A DNA stretch of 64,000 bases from Maribacter sp. PR1 (GTDB lineage Bacteria > Bacteroidota > Bacteroidia > Flavobacteriales > Flavobacteriaceae): positions 310,001 to 374,000 of the forward strand of contig NZ_JAQPCG010000006.1 of NCBI RefSeq assembly GCF_028464145.1. Reading direction: 5' to 3'. The position numbers and the translations under genes are program-made. Positions 1 to 7,587 of this stretch are shown in pieces. How positions within the stretch are numbered: position 1 is the stretch's first letter; each line of letters begins with the position of its first letter. Under the pieces are notes generated by a model. The model was given only the letters and a program-made list of their open reading frames with translations. It searched no databases and had not been told where the DNA came from.

Positions 1-40
1 ATTAATTATTTATTATTTTAGTTGAAATCAGAATTTAGAA

Positions 41-1948
41 ATGAGTAACTATCACATCAAACATTTAGAGGAATATTATCAAGTCTATAGAAAGTCGGTA
101 CGAAATCCAGAAGCCTTTTGGGAAGAAATAGCCGAGGAGCATTTTGTATGGCGAAAAAGATGGGATAATGTATTGAGTTGGGATTTTTCCAAACCTGAAA
201 TTAAGTGGTTTGAAGGTGCCCAATTGAACATCACCGAAAATTGTCTGGATAGGCATATACCTACACGGGGAAATAAAACGGCTATTATTTTTGAACCGAA
301 CGACCCAAAGGAAGAGGCAGAGTATATTACCTACAGACAATTACATGAACGTGTGTGTAAAATGGCCAATGTACTTTTGGAAAAAGGAATCAAAAAAGGA
401 GATCGCGTTTGTATCTATTTGCCCATGATCCCGGAATTGGCAATTTCCGTATTGGCCTGTGCCCGTATTGGGGCAATTCATTCGGTGGTCTTCGCTGGTT
501 TTTCTTCCAATGCTCTGGCTACACGAATAAACGATTCTGATTGTAAATTAGCCATTACCTCCGATGGTTCCTATAGAGGGTCCAAAACCATAGATTTAAA
601 GGGGATTGTGGATAAAGCACTTGAAGCTTGCCCTGGAATTGAAAATGTTTTGGTAGCCAAAAGAATCAATAGTACCATTGAAATGGTTCCCGATAGAGAT
701 CATTGGTTGCAACCTTTATTGGACGAGGCTTATGGAGATAATGTAGCCGAAATTATGGATGCAGAGGACCCGTTATTTATTCTTTATACTTCCGGCTCAA
801 CGGGCAGACCAAAAGGCATGGTACATACCACTGCGGGATATATGGTCTATACGGCATATACCTTCAAAAATATATTTCAATATAGAGAGCACGATGTGTA
901 TTGGTGTACTGCAGATATTGGGTGGATTACGGGTCACTCCTATATTGTTTATGGTCCACTAGCTAATGGAGCAACCACGGTTATGTTCGAAGGTGTTCCC
1001 TCCTACCCTGATTATGGGCGCTTTTGGGAAGTCGTCCAAAAACATAAAGTGACCCAATTTTATACAGCACCAACGGCCATAAGAGCTTTGGCCAAAGAGA
1101 ACTTGGAGTTCGTTGAAAAGTATGATTTATCCAGCCTTAAAGTCCTAGGCTCGGTTGGAGAACCTATCAACGAAGAAGCTTGGCATTGGTATAACAATAA
1201 TGTAGGTAAAAAAAACAGTCCTATCGTAGATACTTGGTGGCAAACCGAAACAGGCGGTATTATGATAAGCCCTATACCCTATGTTACTCCAACGACCCCA
1301 ACATACGCAACTTTACCTTTCATTGGTATTCAACCGGCGCTGATGGACGAAAATGCTGAGGAAATTAAAGGCAACCAAGTGGAAGGTAGATTATGCATAA
1401 AATTTCCTTGGCCTTCCATAGCCAGAACTATTTGGGGAAATCATGAAAGGTATAGAGACACCTACTTTACGGCCTATGAGAATATGTATTTTACGGGCGA
1501 TGGTGCATTAAGGGATGCCGTAGGCTATTACCGTATTACAGGAAGGGTGGATGATGTAATCATCGTTTCTGGACATAACTTGGGAACCGCTCCCATCGAG
1601 GATTCCATAAATGAGCATCCTGCTGTGGCAGAATCTGCTATTGTTGGTTTCCCTCACGATGTAAAGGGAAATGCCCTCTATGGATACGTAATCCTGAAAG
1701 AAACTGGTGAAGGTAGGGACAAGAACAATCTAAGAAAGGAAATCAATCAACAGATTACAGAGCAGATTGGACCCATTGCAAAACTCGACAAAATTCAATT
1801 TGTATCAGGATTACCGAAAACACGAAGTGGTAAAATCATGCGGAGGATACTACGGAAAATAGCAAGTAACGATACTTCAAATCTTGGGGATACCAGCACC
1901 CTATTAAATCCTGAAATTGTTCAGGAGATAATGGACAATGCCCTTTAA
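41..1948 (+). CDS. acs: Acetyl-CoA synthetase (AMP-forming)
   Basis: Activates acetate with ATP and CoA to acetyl-CoA through an acetyl-adenylate, in the cytoplasm. The 635 residues match the usual bacterial Acs length. Visible landmarks are the N-terminal ACAS domain (about 1-60), the P-loop-like TSGSTGRPKG at about 250, the adenylation motif WWQTETGG at about 398, the hinge YRITGRVDDVI near 500, and the C-terminal SGKIMRR whose lysine (about 598) is the residue acetylated and inactivated in the family. It converges with the exporter on the other strand: the two stops are only 2 bp apart, so no terminator fits between them. The start ATG gives a normal N terminus. Propionate use cannot be excluded. 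Confidence 0.97.
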   Translation: MSNYHIKHLEEYYQVYRKSVRNPEAFWEEIAEEHFVWRKRWDNVLSWDFSKPEIKWFEGAQLNITENCLDRHIPTRGNKTAIIFEPNDPKEEAEYITYRQLHERVCKMANVLLEKGIKKGDRVCIYLPMIPELAISVLACARIGAIHSVVFAGFSSNALATRINDSDCKLAITSDGSYRGSKTIDLKGIVDKALEACPGIENVLVAKRINSTIEMVPDRDHWLQPLLDEAYGDNVAEIMDAEDPLFILYTSGSTGRPKGMVHTTAGYMVYTAYTFKNIFQYREHDVYWCTADIGWITGHSYIVYGPLANGATTVMFEGVPSYPDYGRFWEVVQKHKVTQFYTAPTAIRALAKENLEFVEKYDLSSLKVLGSVGEPINEEAWHWYNNNVGKKNSPIVDTWWQTETGGIMISPIPYVTPTTPTYATLPFIGIQPALMDENAEEIKGNQVEGRLCIKFPWPSIARTIWGNHERYRDTYFTAYENMYFTGDGALRDAVGYYRITGRVDDVIIVSGHNLGTAPIEDSINEHPAVAESAIVGFPHDVKGNALYGYVILKETGEGRDKNNLRKEINQQITEQIGPIAKLDKIQFVSGLPKTRSGKIMRRILRKIASNDTSNLGDTSTLLNPEIVQEIMDNAL

Positions 1949-1950
1949 AT

Positions 1951-3171
1951 TTATTGATATGCCCGGTTACTGGCAAAGAGTGGTCTTGTTTTAAATGCTA
2001 TGAACAGGGCCACTGAAAGTAACCCACAAACCCCGAGACCTGCGAACAAGGCCCATACAGAATCTGTAATATATTTTCCAATAAATATGGAAATAGGTAT
2101 CGACAATACGGTGGAAACGAAACCTGTTATTGCGGCACCAATCCCAGCGATATGACCAATAGGCTCCATGGCAATGGATCGCATATTACCCCAAATAAAA
2201 CCTAAACATAAAAATAGTACCGAAAGAAAACTGAGTAAAACAGGAACACTAGGATCAGGACTGTTCCAGAATAACGCGCTATATAATAACGCGATTGCCG
2301 TATATGTTGAAAGTGCTACAAATGAAAGGTTTCTCATACCAAAACGAAGTACCAGAGTACCATTCATCAAGGTAGAAAGACCAATGGAAATAGCCAGTCC
2401 AGCAAAAATTAAAGTAAAGCTGTCAGCAAGTCCGTACAGCTCTTCAAAAACATGTTGCGCAGAACTCAAATAAACCAAAAAGGAACCTGTTATCAACCCT
2501 GAAATTATTGTACATGAAACGGTTTCCCTGTATCTAAATATCTCTTTAGTTCCTTCAATGAATACGGATGCTTTAAAAGCTACCTTATATTCTGGTTTTA
2601 AGGTTTCCTCCTGTCTTTTGTAGAACCAGATACAAACGACCAAAGCAAAAAATAATTGGGCATAAAAAATACCTTCCCATCCGGAAAAACTCATAATTGC
2701 CTTGCCAAAAGCTGGCGCTACTACAGGTATTAGGATAAAAAAGGCGGTGACAAAGGACATTATTTTTGCCATGTAATCTCCCCGATACGTATCCCTTATA
2801 ATAGAAATACTTATGGTCCTAGGAGCCGAAAGCCCTACCCCTTGAAGAATTCTACCAATAATCATTATTTCCAAATTAGGAGCCAATAGACATATGACGC
2901 TGGCAATTGCAAACACTACAAAACCCATATAAACGATTGGCTTTCTTCCCAAACTGTCGGATATCGGGCCAAAGAAAAGTTGTCCTACCCCAAGACCCAA
3001 AAAAATCATGATAATCAGCAACTGGTTCTGAGTTGGGTCCAAGCTATTTATGGCAATTCCAATATCTGAAATAGCCGGTATCAAAGCATCTATCGTTAAA
3101 GCGACAATAGACATTAATGAGGCCATTAAAGCGACAAACTCGAAATTAGGTTTTACATTTTCATTCTGCAT
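1951..3171 (-). CDS. MFS exporter, Bcr/CflA-type drug resistance family
   Basis: Predicted inner-membrane proton-coupled exporter of the major facilitator superfamily. The 406 residues are mostly hydrophobic and compatible with 12 membrane spans. The first helix carries the DALIPAIS segment typical of Bcr/CflA proteins, and the loop after span 2 has MFS motif A as SDSLGRKPIV (about 71-80). The substrate is unknown; drug, sulfonamide or metabolite export are possible family roles. It is transcribed divergently from udk. A TAnnTTTG box ends 4 nt before its ATG, so the mRNA is probably leaderless. Confidence 0.88.
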   Translation of the reverse strand: MQNENVKPNFEFVALMASLMSIVALTIDALIPAISDIGIAINSLDPTQNQLLIIMIFLGLGVGQLFFGPISDSLGRKPIVYMGFVVFAIASVICLLAPNLEIMIIGRILQGVGLSAPRTISISIIRDTYRGDYMAKIMSFVTAFFILIPVVAPAFGKAIMSFSGWEGIFYAQLFFALVVCIWFYKRQEETLKPEYKVAFKASVFIEGTKEIFRYRETVSCTIISGLITGSFLVYLSSAQHVFEELYGLADSFTLIFAGLAISIGLSTLMNGTLVLRFGMRNLSFVALSTYTAIALLYSALFWNSPDPSVPVLLSFLSVLFLCLGFIWGNMRSIAMEPIGHIAGIGAAITGFVSTVLSIPISIFIGKYITDSVWALFAGLGVCGLLSVALFIAFKTRPLFASNRAYQ

Positions 3172-3175
3172 GGTG

Positions 3176-3183
3176 CAAAAATA
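3176..3183 (-). promoter_or_regulatory. -7 box of the MFS exporter
   Basis: Minus-strand TATTTTTG matches the Bacteroidota -7 consensus TAnnTTTG and ends 4 nt before the ATG at 3171. No clear -33 TTG at normal spacing was seen. Confidence 0.65.
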
Positions 3184-3228
3184 AAGCTTAAAGCCAGAAG
3201 GAACGTTATCTAATCTTCAATTTTAAGT

Positions 3229-3263
3229 TTTGGCCAATTTTGATGTTCAAATATGTATTTTTG
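3229..3263 (+). promoter_or_regulatory. Promoter of udk operon
   Basis: TATTTTTG at 3256-3263 is a perfect TAnnTTTG box. A TTTG at 3229-3232 lies 23 bp upstream, at the upper edge of the usual spacing for a -33 element. The box ends 20 nt before the ATG at 3284, giving a short leader. Confidence 0.6.
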
Positions 3264-3283
3264 ATCTAAATATTTTTTCGAAT

Positions 3284-3898
3284 ATGTTGATCATAGGAAT
3301 TGCAGGAGGTACCGGCTGTGGTAAAACCACAGTGGTAAATCAAATCATTAATGAGTTACCGAATGAAGAAGTTGGGGTAATTTCACAAGATTCCTATTAC
3401 AATGACCTATCTCATCTTTCTTTGGAGGAAAGACGAAAGACAAATTTCGACCACCCAAACTCCATAGATTTTAAACTATTGGAAAAACATTTAAAAACTT
3501 TAAAATCCGGTGAATCCATAGAACAACCCGTATATTCTTTTTTAGAGTGTAATAGAACAGAAAAGACAGTTCCTACCCACCCGAGAAAGGTTATGATCGT
3601 CGAGGGAATTCTTATTTTGACCAATGCAGAAATAAGAAATATGTGCGATATTAAAATTTTTGTGCATGCGGATACGGACGAACGTCTGATAAGGAGACTA
3701 AAAAGAGATGTAAACGAAAGAGGTTGGAACTTGGATGAAACCTTGGATAAATATCAGCGTGTAATAAAACCTATGCACGATCAGTTCATTGAACCCACAA
3801 AGGAGTATGCCGATATTATCATTCCCAATAATAAATACAACACAGTTGCCGTTGAAATTGTAAGAAGCATTATTAATGAAAAACTGGCAGAAGCTTAA
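3284..3898 (+). CDS. udk: Uridine kinase
   Basis: Phosphorylates uridine and cytidine to UMP and CMP in pyrimidine salvage; cytoplasmic. The protein opens with the Walker A loop GIAGGTGCGKTT directly after the first strand, followed by SQDSYYND, the FDHP substrate motif and EGILIL, all typical of the uridine kinase/PRK family. An upstream in-frame TTG at 3230 would add 18 residues, but that TTG belongs to the putative -33 element and the -7 box lies between it and the ATG, so I start at 3284 (204 aa, normal length). The stop overlaps the next start by one base, indicating an operon with the septum protein. Confidence 0.93.
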   Translation: MLIIGIAGGTGCGKTTVVNQIINELPNEEVGVISQDSYYNDLSHLSLEERRKTNFDHPNSIDFKLLEKHLKTLKSGESIEQPVYSFLECNRTEKTVPTHPRKVMIVEGILILTNAEIRNMCDIKIFVHADTDERLIRRLKRDVNERGWNLDETLDKYQRVIKPMHDQFIEPTKEYADIIIPNNKYNTVAVEIVRSIINEKLAEA

Positions 3899-4233
3899 TG
3901 GGATTCAAGGAACTTAAAAAGAAAAAGTGGTTTAAGGTACTGACCAATATTTATGTATTGGTTCTCACCGTTTTTGTAATATGGATGGTCTTCTTCGATA
4001 CCAACTCCTTATTGATTCATTTAGAACTTAAGCGAGAAATCAATAAACTGGAAAAAACTCAGGAATTTCTAAAAAAGGAAATTGCCAAGGACAAGGAGGT
4101 AATCGAAAAATTATCCGACGAAGACGAGTTGGAAAAATTTGCCCGTGAGGAATATTACCTAAAGAAAAAAAATGAGGAAATTTACCTAATAGAATATGAG
4201 GATAGTCTCAAATTGAAGAAAAAAAACGAATAA
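3898..4233 (+). CDS. FtsB/DivIC-family septum formation protein
   Basis: Small bitopic cell-division protein of 111 residues: a basic N terminus, one membrane span at about 14-35, and a long charged coiled coil at about 40-80 (LKREINKLEKTQEFLKKEI). This layout matches FtsB/DivIC proteins, which bridge FtsL and FtsQ in the divisome. The conserved short motif after the coil, EKFAREEYYLKKKNEE, fits the family pattern in which FAREEY is recurrent. It starts on the last base of the udk stop, so it is translationally coupled. Confidence in the family is high; FtsB versus DivIC is only a naming choice. Confidence 0.88.
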   Translation: MGFKELKKKKWFKVLTNIYVLVLTVFVIWMVFFDTNSLLIHLELKREINKLEKTQEFLKKEIAKDKEVIEKLSDEDELEKFAREEYYLKKKNEEIYLIEYEDSLKLKKKNE

Positions 4234-4378
4234 CTGTCCTCAAAACTAAGTTTCCACCCCCTTTATCATTTTCATTCTAAAGTTTTGATATATAAAACTT
4301 TAACGCTATTTTAATGAAAAGCTTTTGGTTATTCACCTAGTGTTAACAAAATCCTTTTAACAGCCCCACAAATAATCG

Positions 4379-4386
4379 TATTTTTA
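4379..4386 (+). promoter_or_regulatory. Possible -7 box of parAB
   Basis: TATTTTTA differs from TAnnTTTG at the last base and lies 20 nt before the parA ATG. The gap 4234-4406 also holds the 8-bp palindrome TGTTAACA near 4341. No clear -33 element or parS-like palindrome was seen there. Confidence 0.4.
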
Positions 4387-4406
4387 CACCCTAACTTACT
4401 TTGAAT

Positions 4407-5180
4407 ATGGGCAAGATAATTGCTATTGCAAATCAGAAAGGTGGTGTTGGTAAGACTACAACTACGGTTAATCTGGCTGCCTCGCTAGGTGTGCTGGAAA
4501 AGAAAGTTTTACTGATTGATGCCGACCCCCAGGCGAACGCAACATCTGGACTAGGTATTGATGTGGAAAGTGTTGAATTGGGAACCTACCAACTACTGGA
4601 ACATACCAAAACCGCTAAAGAAGCTGTAATCCCTACAACTTCTCCTAATGTAGATTTAATACCAGCCCATATCGACTTAGTGGCTATTGAGATTGAATTG
4701 GTTGATAAGGAAGAAAGGGAATATATGATGAAAAAAGCCATCATAGAACTTAAGGATGATTACGACTATATTCTTATAGACTGCGCACCATCCTTAGGCC
4801 TTTTGACGCTAAATGCCTTAACCGCTGCGGATTCCGTAATTATACCCATTCAGTGCGAATACTTCGCCCTGGAAGGCTTGGGTAAACTTTTAAATACCAT
4901 TAAAAGCGTTCAGAGAATCCATAATCCACAATTGGATATCGAAGGTATGCTATTAACGATGTACGATTCCAGATTACGCTTGTCCAATCAAGTAGTGGAA
5001 GAAGTTAAGAAACATTTTGGGGATATGGTCTTTGAAACCATTATTCAGCGCAATGTTAGACTTAGTGAAGCCCCTAGTTATGGAGAAAGCATTATTAAAT
5101 ATGATGCCTCCAGCAAAGGTGCTACCAACTATCTTAATCTAGCCAATGAGGTAGTAAAGAAAAATAAGCAGACAGTATAA
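4407..5180 (+). CDS. parA: Chromosome partitioning ATPase ParA (Soj)
   Basis: Deviant-Walker ATPase that binds DNA non-specifically when ATP-bound and moves ParB-parS complexes during chromosome segregation. The N terminus is GKIIAIANQKGGVGKTTTT, with the ParA-type signature lysine and P-loop; LLIDADPQANATSGLG and DYILIDCAPSLGLLT follow as the Walker A' and B segments. The 257 residues have no N-terminal HTH extension, which is the chromosomal Soj type. I start at ATG 4407 rather than the TTG two codons upstream. parB follows after one base. Confidence 0.95.
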   Translation: MGKIIAIANQKGGVGKTTTTVNLAASLGVLEKKVLLIDADPQANATSGLGIDVESVELGTYQLLEHTKTAKEAVIPTTSPNVDLIPAHIDLVAIEIELVDKEEREYMMKKAIIELKDDYDYILIDCAPSLGLLTLNALTAADSVIIPIQCEYFALEGLGKLLNTIKSVQRIHNPQLDIEGMLLTMYDSRLRLSNQVVEEVKKHFGDMVFETIIQRNVRLSEAPSYGESIIKYDASSKGATNYLNLANEVVKKNKQTV

Positions 5181-5181
5181 G

Positions 5182-6090
5182 ATGGCAAAAGCAGTAAAAA
5201 AACAAGCTTTGGGGAGAGGTCTTTCAGCTTTATTGAAAGATCCCGATAATGACATTCAATCTGCAACGGATAAAAATGCCGATAAGGTTGTAGGAAACAT
5301 CATTGAATTGGATTTGGAACATATTGAGGTTAATCCATTTCAACCCCGTTCCAATTTCAACGACGAAACACTACAGGAACTCGCAACCTCCATTAGGGAG
5401 TTGGGTGTTATACAACCAATAACGGTAAGAAAACTTGGTTTCAATAAATATCAGTTAGTCTCCGGAGAGAGAAGGTTTAGGGCCTCTAAACTTGTCGGTT
5501 TGGAAACTATTCCTGCCTATATACGTATTGCCAATGACCAAGAGTCACTGGAAATGGCCTTGGTGGAGAATATTCAGCGGCAAGATTTGGACCCCATAGA
5601 AATAGCCCTTTCTTACCAAAGGCTGATCGATGAGATAAATTTGACCCAAGAGAAACTTAGTGATCGTGTTGGAAAAAAGCGTTCGACCATTGCGAACTAC
5701 CTAAGACTACTAAAATTAGACCCTATTATACAAACCGGTATGCGCGATGGTTTTTTAAGTATGGGACATGGTAGAGCTTTAGTAAATATCGATAACCGGC
5801 AGGACCAGATTTCACTGTATGAAAAGATAGTGGGTCAAAACCTTTCGGTTAGGGATACGGAAAATGCCGTTAAAACCTATCACCAGAAAGATACTTCCAA
5901 GCCGCCCAGTAAAACTTCATCCAAAAACGAAGCACCAGTATATATAAAATCGGGAGTAAAAGAGATTGCAGAGCATTTATCCGTAGGTGTCAATGTTAAA
6001 ACTTCGGGAAAGTCCAAAGGAAGTATTTCCATACCTTTTAATTCTAAGGAAGAATTTGAGCGTATTAAAAAGTTAATTACGGGTGCATAA
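5182..6090 (+). CDS. parB: Chromosome partitioning protein ParB (Spo0J/Noc family)
   Basis: parS-binding CTPase clamp of the ParABS system. The short basic N terminus with LGRGLSALL is the ParA-stimulating peptide typical of chromosomal ParB. The ParB/sulfiredoxin domain follows at about 45-135, with NPFQPR and the CTP-binding GERRFRA box at about 97. The central HTH is GKKRSTIANYLRLLK (about 165-185), and the C-terminal dimerisation region ends the protein. Its last 8 bases overlap the GTG start of the next gene. I did not recognise a parS palindrome nearby, so parS sites are presumably elsewhere. Confidence 0.95.
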   Translation: MAKAVKKQALGRGLSALLKDPDNDIQSATDKNADKVVGNIIELDLEHIEVNPFQPRSNFNDETLQELATSIRELGVIQPITVRKLGFNKYQLVSGERRFRASKLVGLETIPAYIRIANDQESLEMALVENIQRQDLDPIEIALSYQRLIDEINLTQEKLSDRVGKKRSTIANYLRLLKLDPIIQTGMRDGFLSMGHGRALVNIDNRQDQISLYEKIVGQNLSVRDTENAVKTYHQKDTSKPPSKTSSKNEAPVYIKSGVKEIAEHLSVGVNVKTSGKSKGSISIPFNSKEEFERIKKLITGA

Positions 6091-6739
6091 ACTCCTAGCT
6101 ATATCTTCTATACTATTTTTTCTGGCTCTTTCAGCATATTCGCAAGAGGAAGAAGATGTGCTAGAAAATAAAGAAGTAGACAGCCTTTCCAATTCATTAA
6201 GTACCGATGTCTTGGTCATAGAGGATTCAATTTCCCAAAAAAAGAAAAGAAATATAAATCCTTTGGCCCCAAGTAAAGCCGCCTTCTATTCGGCAGTTTT
6301 TCCTGGACTAGGTCAAATCTATAATAAAAGGTATTGGAAAGTACCGCTCGTATATGGGGCAATTGGAGGCAGTATTTATGCCTATACCTGGAACAATGAT
6401 AATTACCAACGGTTCAGAACCGCCTTTAAAAGGAGGCAGGCTGGATATACAGATGACGAGTTTTATGACCTTAATGGAGACAATGCTTCTGGAGCTCCAC
6501 CGGATTTGGATTTGGACGATTTAGAAAATCAGCAAGAACGTTTTCAACGAGACCGTGATCTATGGTTGGTGGTTGCCATTGCTGCATATGCCCTTAATAT
6601 TATAGATGCCAATGTGGATGCCCACCTAAAGCAATTTAATATTGATGATGAATTAGCTTTTGATTTTGAACCTTTTCTTGACCTTAATTCCGTCACGAAC
6701 GATCCAACGTACGGAATGGCATTAACCATAAAATTTTAA
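6083..6739 (+). CDS. DUF5683 membrane protein
   Basis: Exported or membrane protein of unknown function, 218 residues, in the place such proteins usually occupy between parB and dapB in flavobacteria. It begins with GTG overlapping the parB stop. Residues 1-20 form a signal peptide ending AYSQ, then comes an acidic linker. The conserved core PSKAAFYSAVFPGLGQIYN (about 63-81) is the DUF5683 hallmark, followed by a hydrophobic stretch and a second membrane segment (about 158-175). Acidic loop DLDLDDLENQQ is variable. No enzymatic motif was seen; a role linked to the envelope is only inference from the leader peptide. Confidence 0.82.
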   Translation: MHKLLAISSILFFLALSAYSQEEEDVLENKEVDSLSNSLSTDVLVIEDSISQKKKRNINPLAPSKAAFYSAVFPGLGQIYNKRYWKVPLVYGAIGGSIYAYTWNNDNYQRFRTAFKRRQAGYTDDEFYDLNGDNASGAPPDLDLDDLENQQERFQRDRDLWLVVAIAAYALNIIDANVDAHLKQFNIDDELAFDFEPFLDLNSVTNDPTYGMALTIKF

Positions 6740-6784
6740 TCATGATGTTAAATGGCAAATTACAACTGAATTGTAATAGAGAAA

Positions 6785-6792
6785 TAAATTTG
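6785..6792 (+). promoter_or_regulatory. -7 box of dapB
   Basis: TAAATTTG matches TAnnTTTG and ends 5 nt before the dapB ATG, predicting a leaderless message. No TTG lies at normal -33 spacing. Confidence 0.6.
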
Positions 6793-6797
6793 TAAGG

Positions 6798-7499
6798 ATG
6801 AAGATAGCACTATTTGGCTACGGTAAAATGGGAAAAATGATTGAGCGCCTTGCCATTGAGAAAGGACATGAAATTACCGCCAAGATTGACTTAGGTACTG
6901 AGAAAATTGACTTTACCAATGTTGATGTCGCCATTGATTTTAGCACACCAGATGCCGCCTATGGAAATATTACAAAATGTCTGGAGAACAACACTCCCAT
7001 AATTTCCGGAACAACCGGTTGGCTGGATAACTATGGGGATGTCGTGCAACTTTGTAAGCACAAAAAAGGTGCTTTTATCTACGCTTCAAACTATAGTTTA
7101 GGAGTAAATATCTTTTTTGAACTCAATGAATATTTAGCAAAAATGATGAAGAGCCTTTCTCAGTATAAAGTTTCTATGGAGGAAATTCATCATACCCAAA
7201 AGTTGGATGCCCCAAGTGGAACCGCTATTACTTTGGCTGAAGGTATTATTGAAAATTCTAATTATACAGGTTGGGAACTAGACCAAGGTGGTAATCAACA
7301 ATTATCAATTACTGCCAAAAGGATTGGAGATACACCGGGAACACATTCTATTGATTATCAAAGCCCGGTAGACAGTATAGAAATTAAACACACGGCACAT
7401 AATAGAGAAGGATTTGCCCAGGGTGCGGTAATAGCTGCCGAATGGATACTTGGGAAAACAGGTGTCTTCACTATGAAAGATGTGTTAAACCTTGGTTAA
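6798..7499 (+). CDS. dapB: 4-Hydroxy-tetrahydrodipicolinate reductase
   Basis: NAD(P)H-dependent reductase of the diaminopimelate/lysine pathway, cytoplasmic. The Rossmann strand begins at residue 2 (KIALFGYGKMGKMIE), so the ATG is certain. SGTTGW and the catalytic signature EEIHHTQKLDAPSGTA (about 131-146; paired His and Lys) are intact. At 233 residues it is shorter than the roughly 270 of the E. coli enzyme, as is usual for Bacteroidota. Its own promoter box lies directly upstream. lepB and wbqC follow in the same direction, but the 88-bp gap contains a hairpin. Confidence 0.96.
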   Translation: MKIALFGYGKMGKMIERLAIEKGHEITAKIDLGTEKIDFTNVDVAIDFSTPDAAYGNITKCLENNTPIISGTTGWLDNYGDVVQLCKHKKGAFIYASNYSLGVNIFFELNEYLAKMMKSLSQYKVSMEEIHHTQKLDAPSGTAITLAEGIIENSNYTGWELDQGGNQQLSITAKRIGDTPGTHSIDYQSPVDSIEIKHTAHNREGFAQGAVIAAEWILGKTGVFTMKDVLNLG

Positions 7500-7541
7500 A
7501 TAACGTAACAAAAAAGAATACATAAGACAGATACTATCAAT

Positions 7542-7563
7542 ATCGAACCAATAAAGGTTTGAT
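7542..7563 (+). other. Hairpin between dapB and lepB
   Basis: ATCGAACC and GGTTTGAT can form an 8-bp stem (one G-U pair) around the six-base loop AATAAA. No T-run follows, so it is not an ordinary terminator. It sits 24 nt before the lepB start and could shape RNA processing or stability; function unknown. Confidence 0.4.
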
Positions 7564-7587
7564 CATAAGTACAAAAATTATAACATC

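Noticed and set aside
3230-3283. TTG-started extension of uridine kinase
   Set aside because: The TTG lies in the putative -33 element and the perfect -7 box follows it; the natural N terminus begins at the ATG at 3284.
4234-4406. Possible parS site in the parAB leader
   Set aside because: No 14-16-bp palindrome of the parS type was seen, only TGTTAACA, which is too short and common in A+T-rich DNA.
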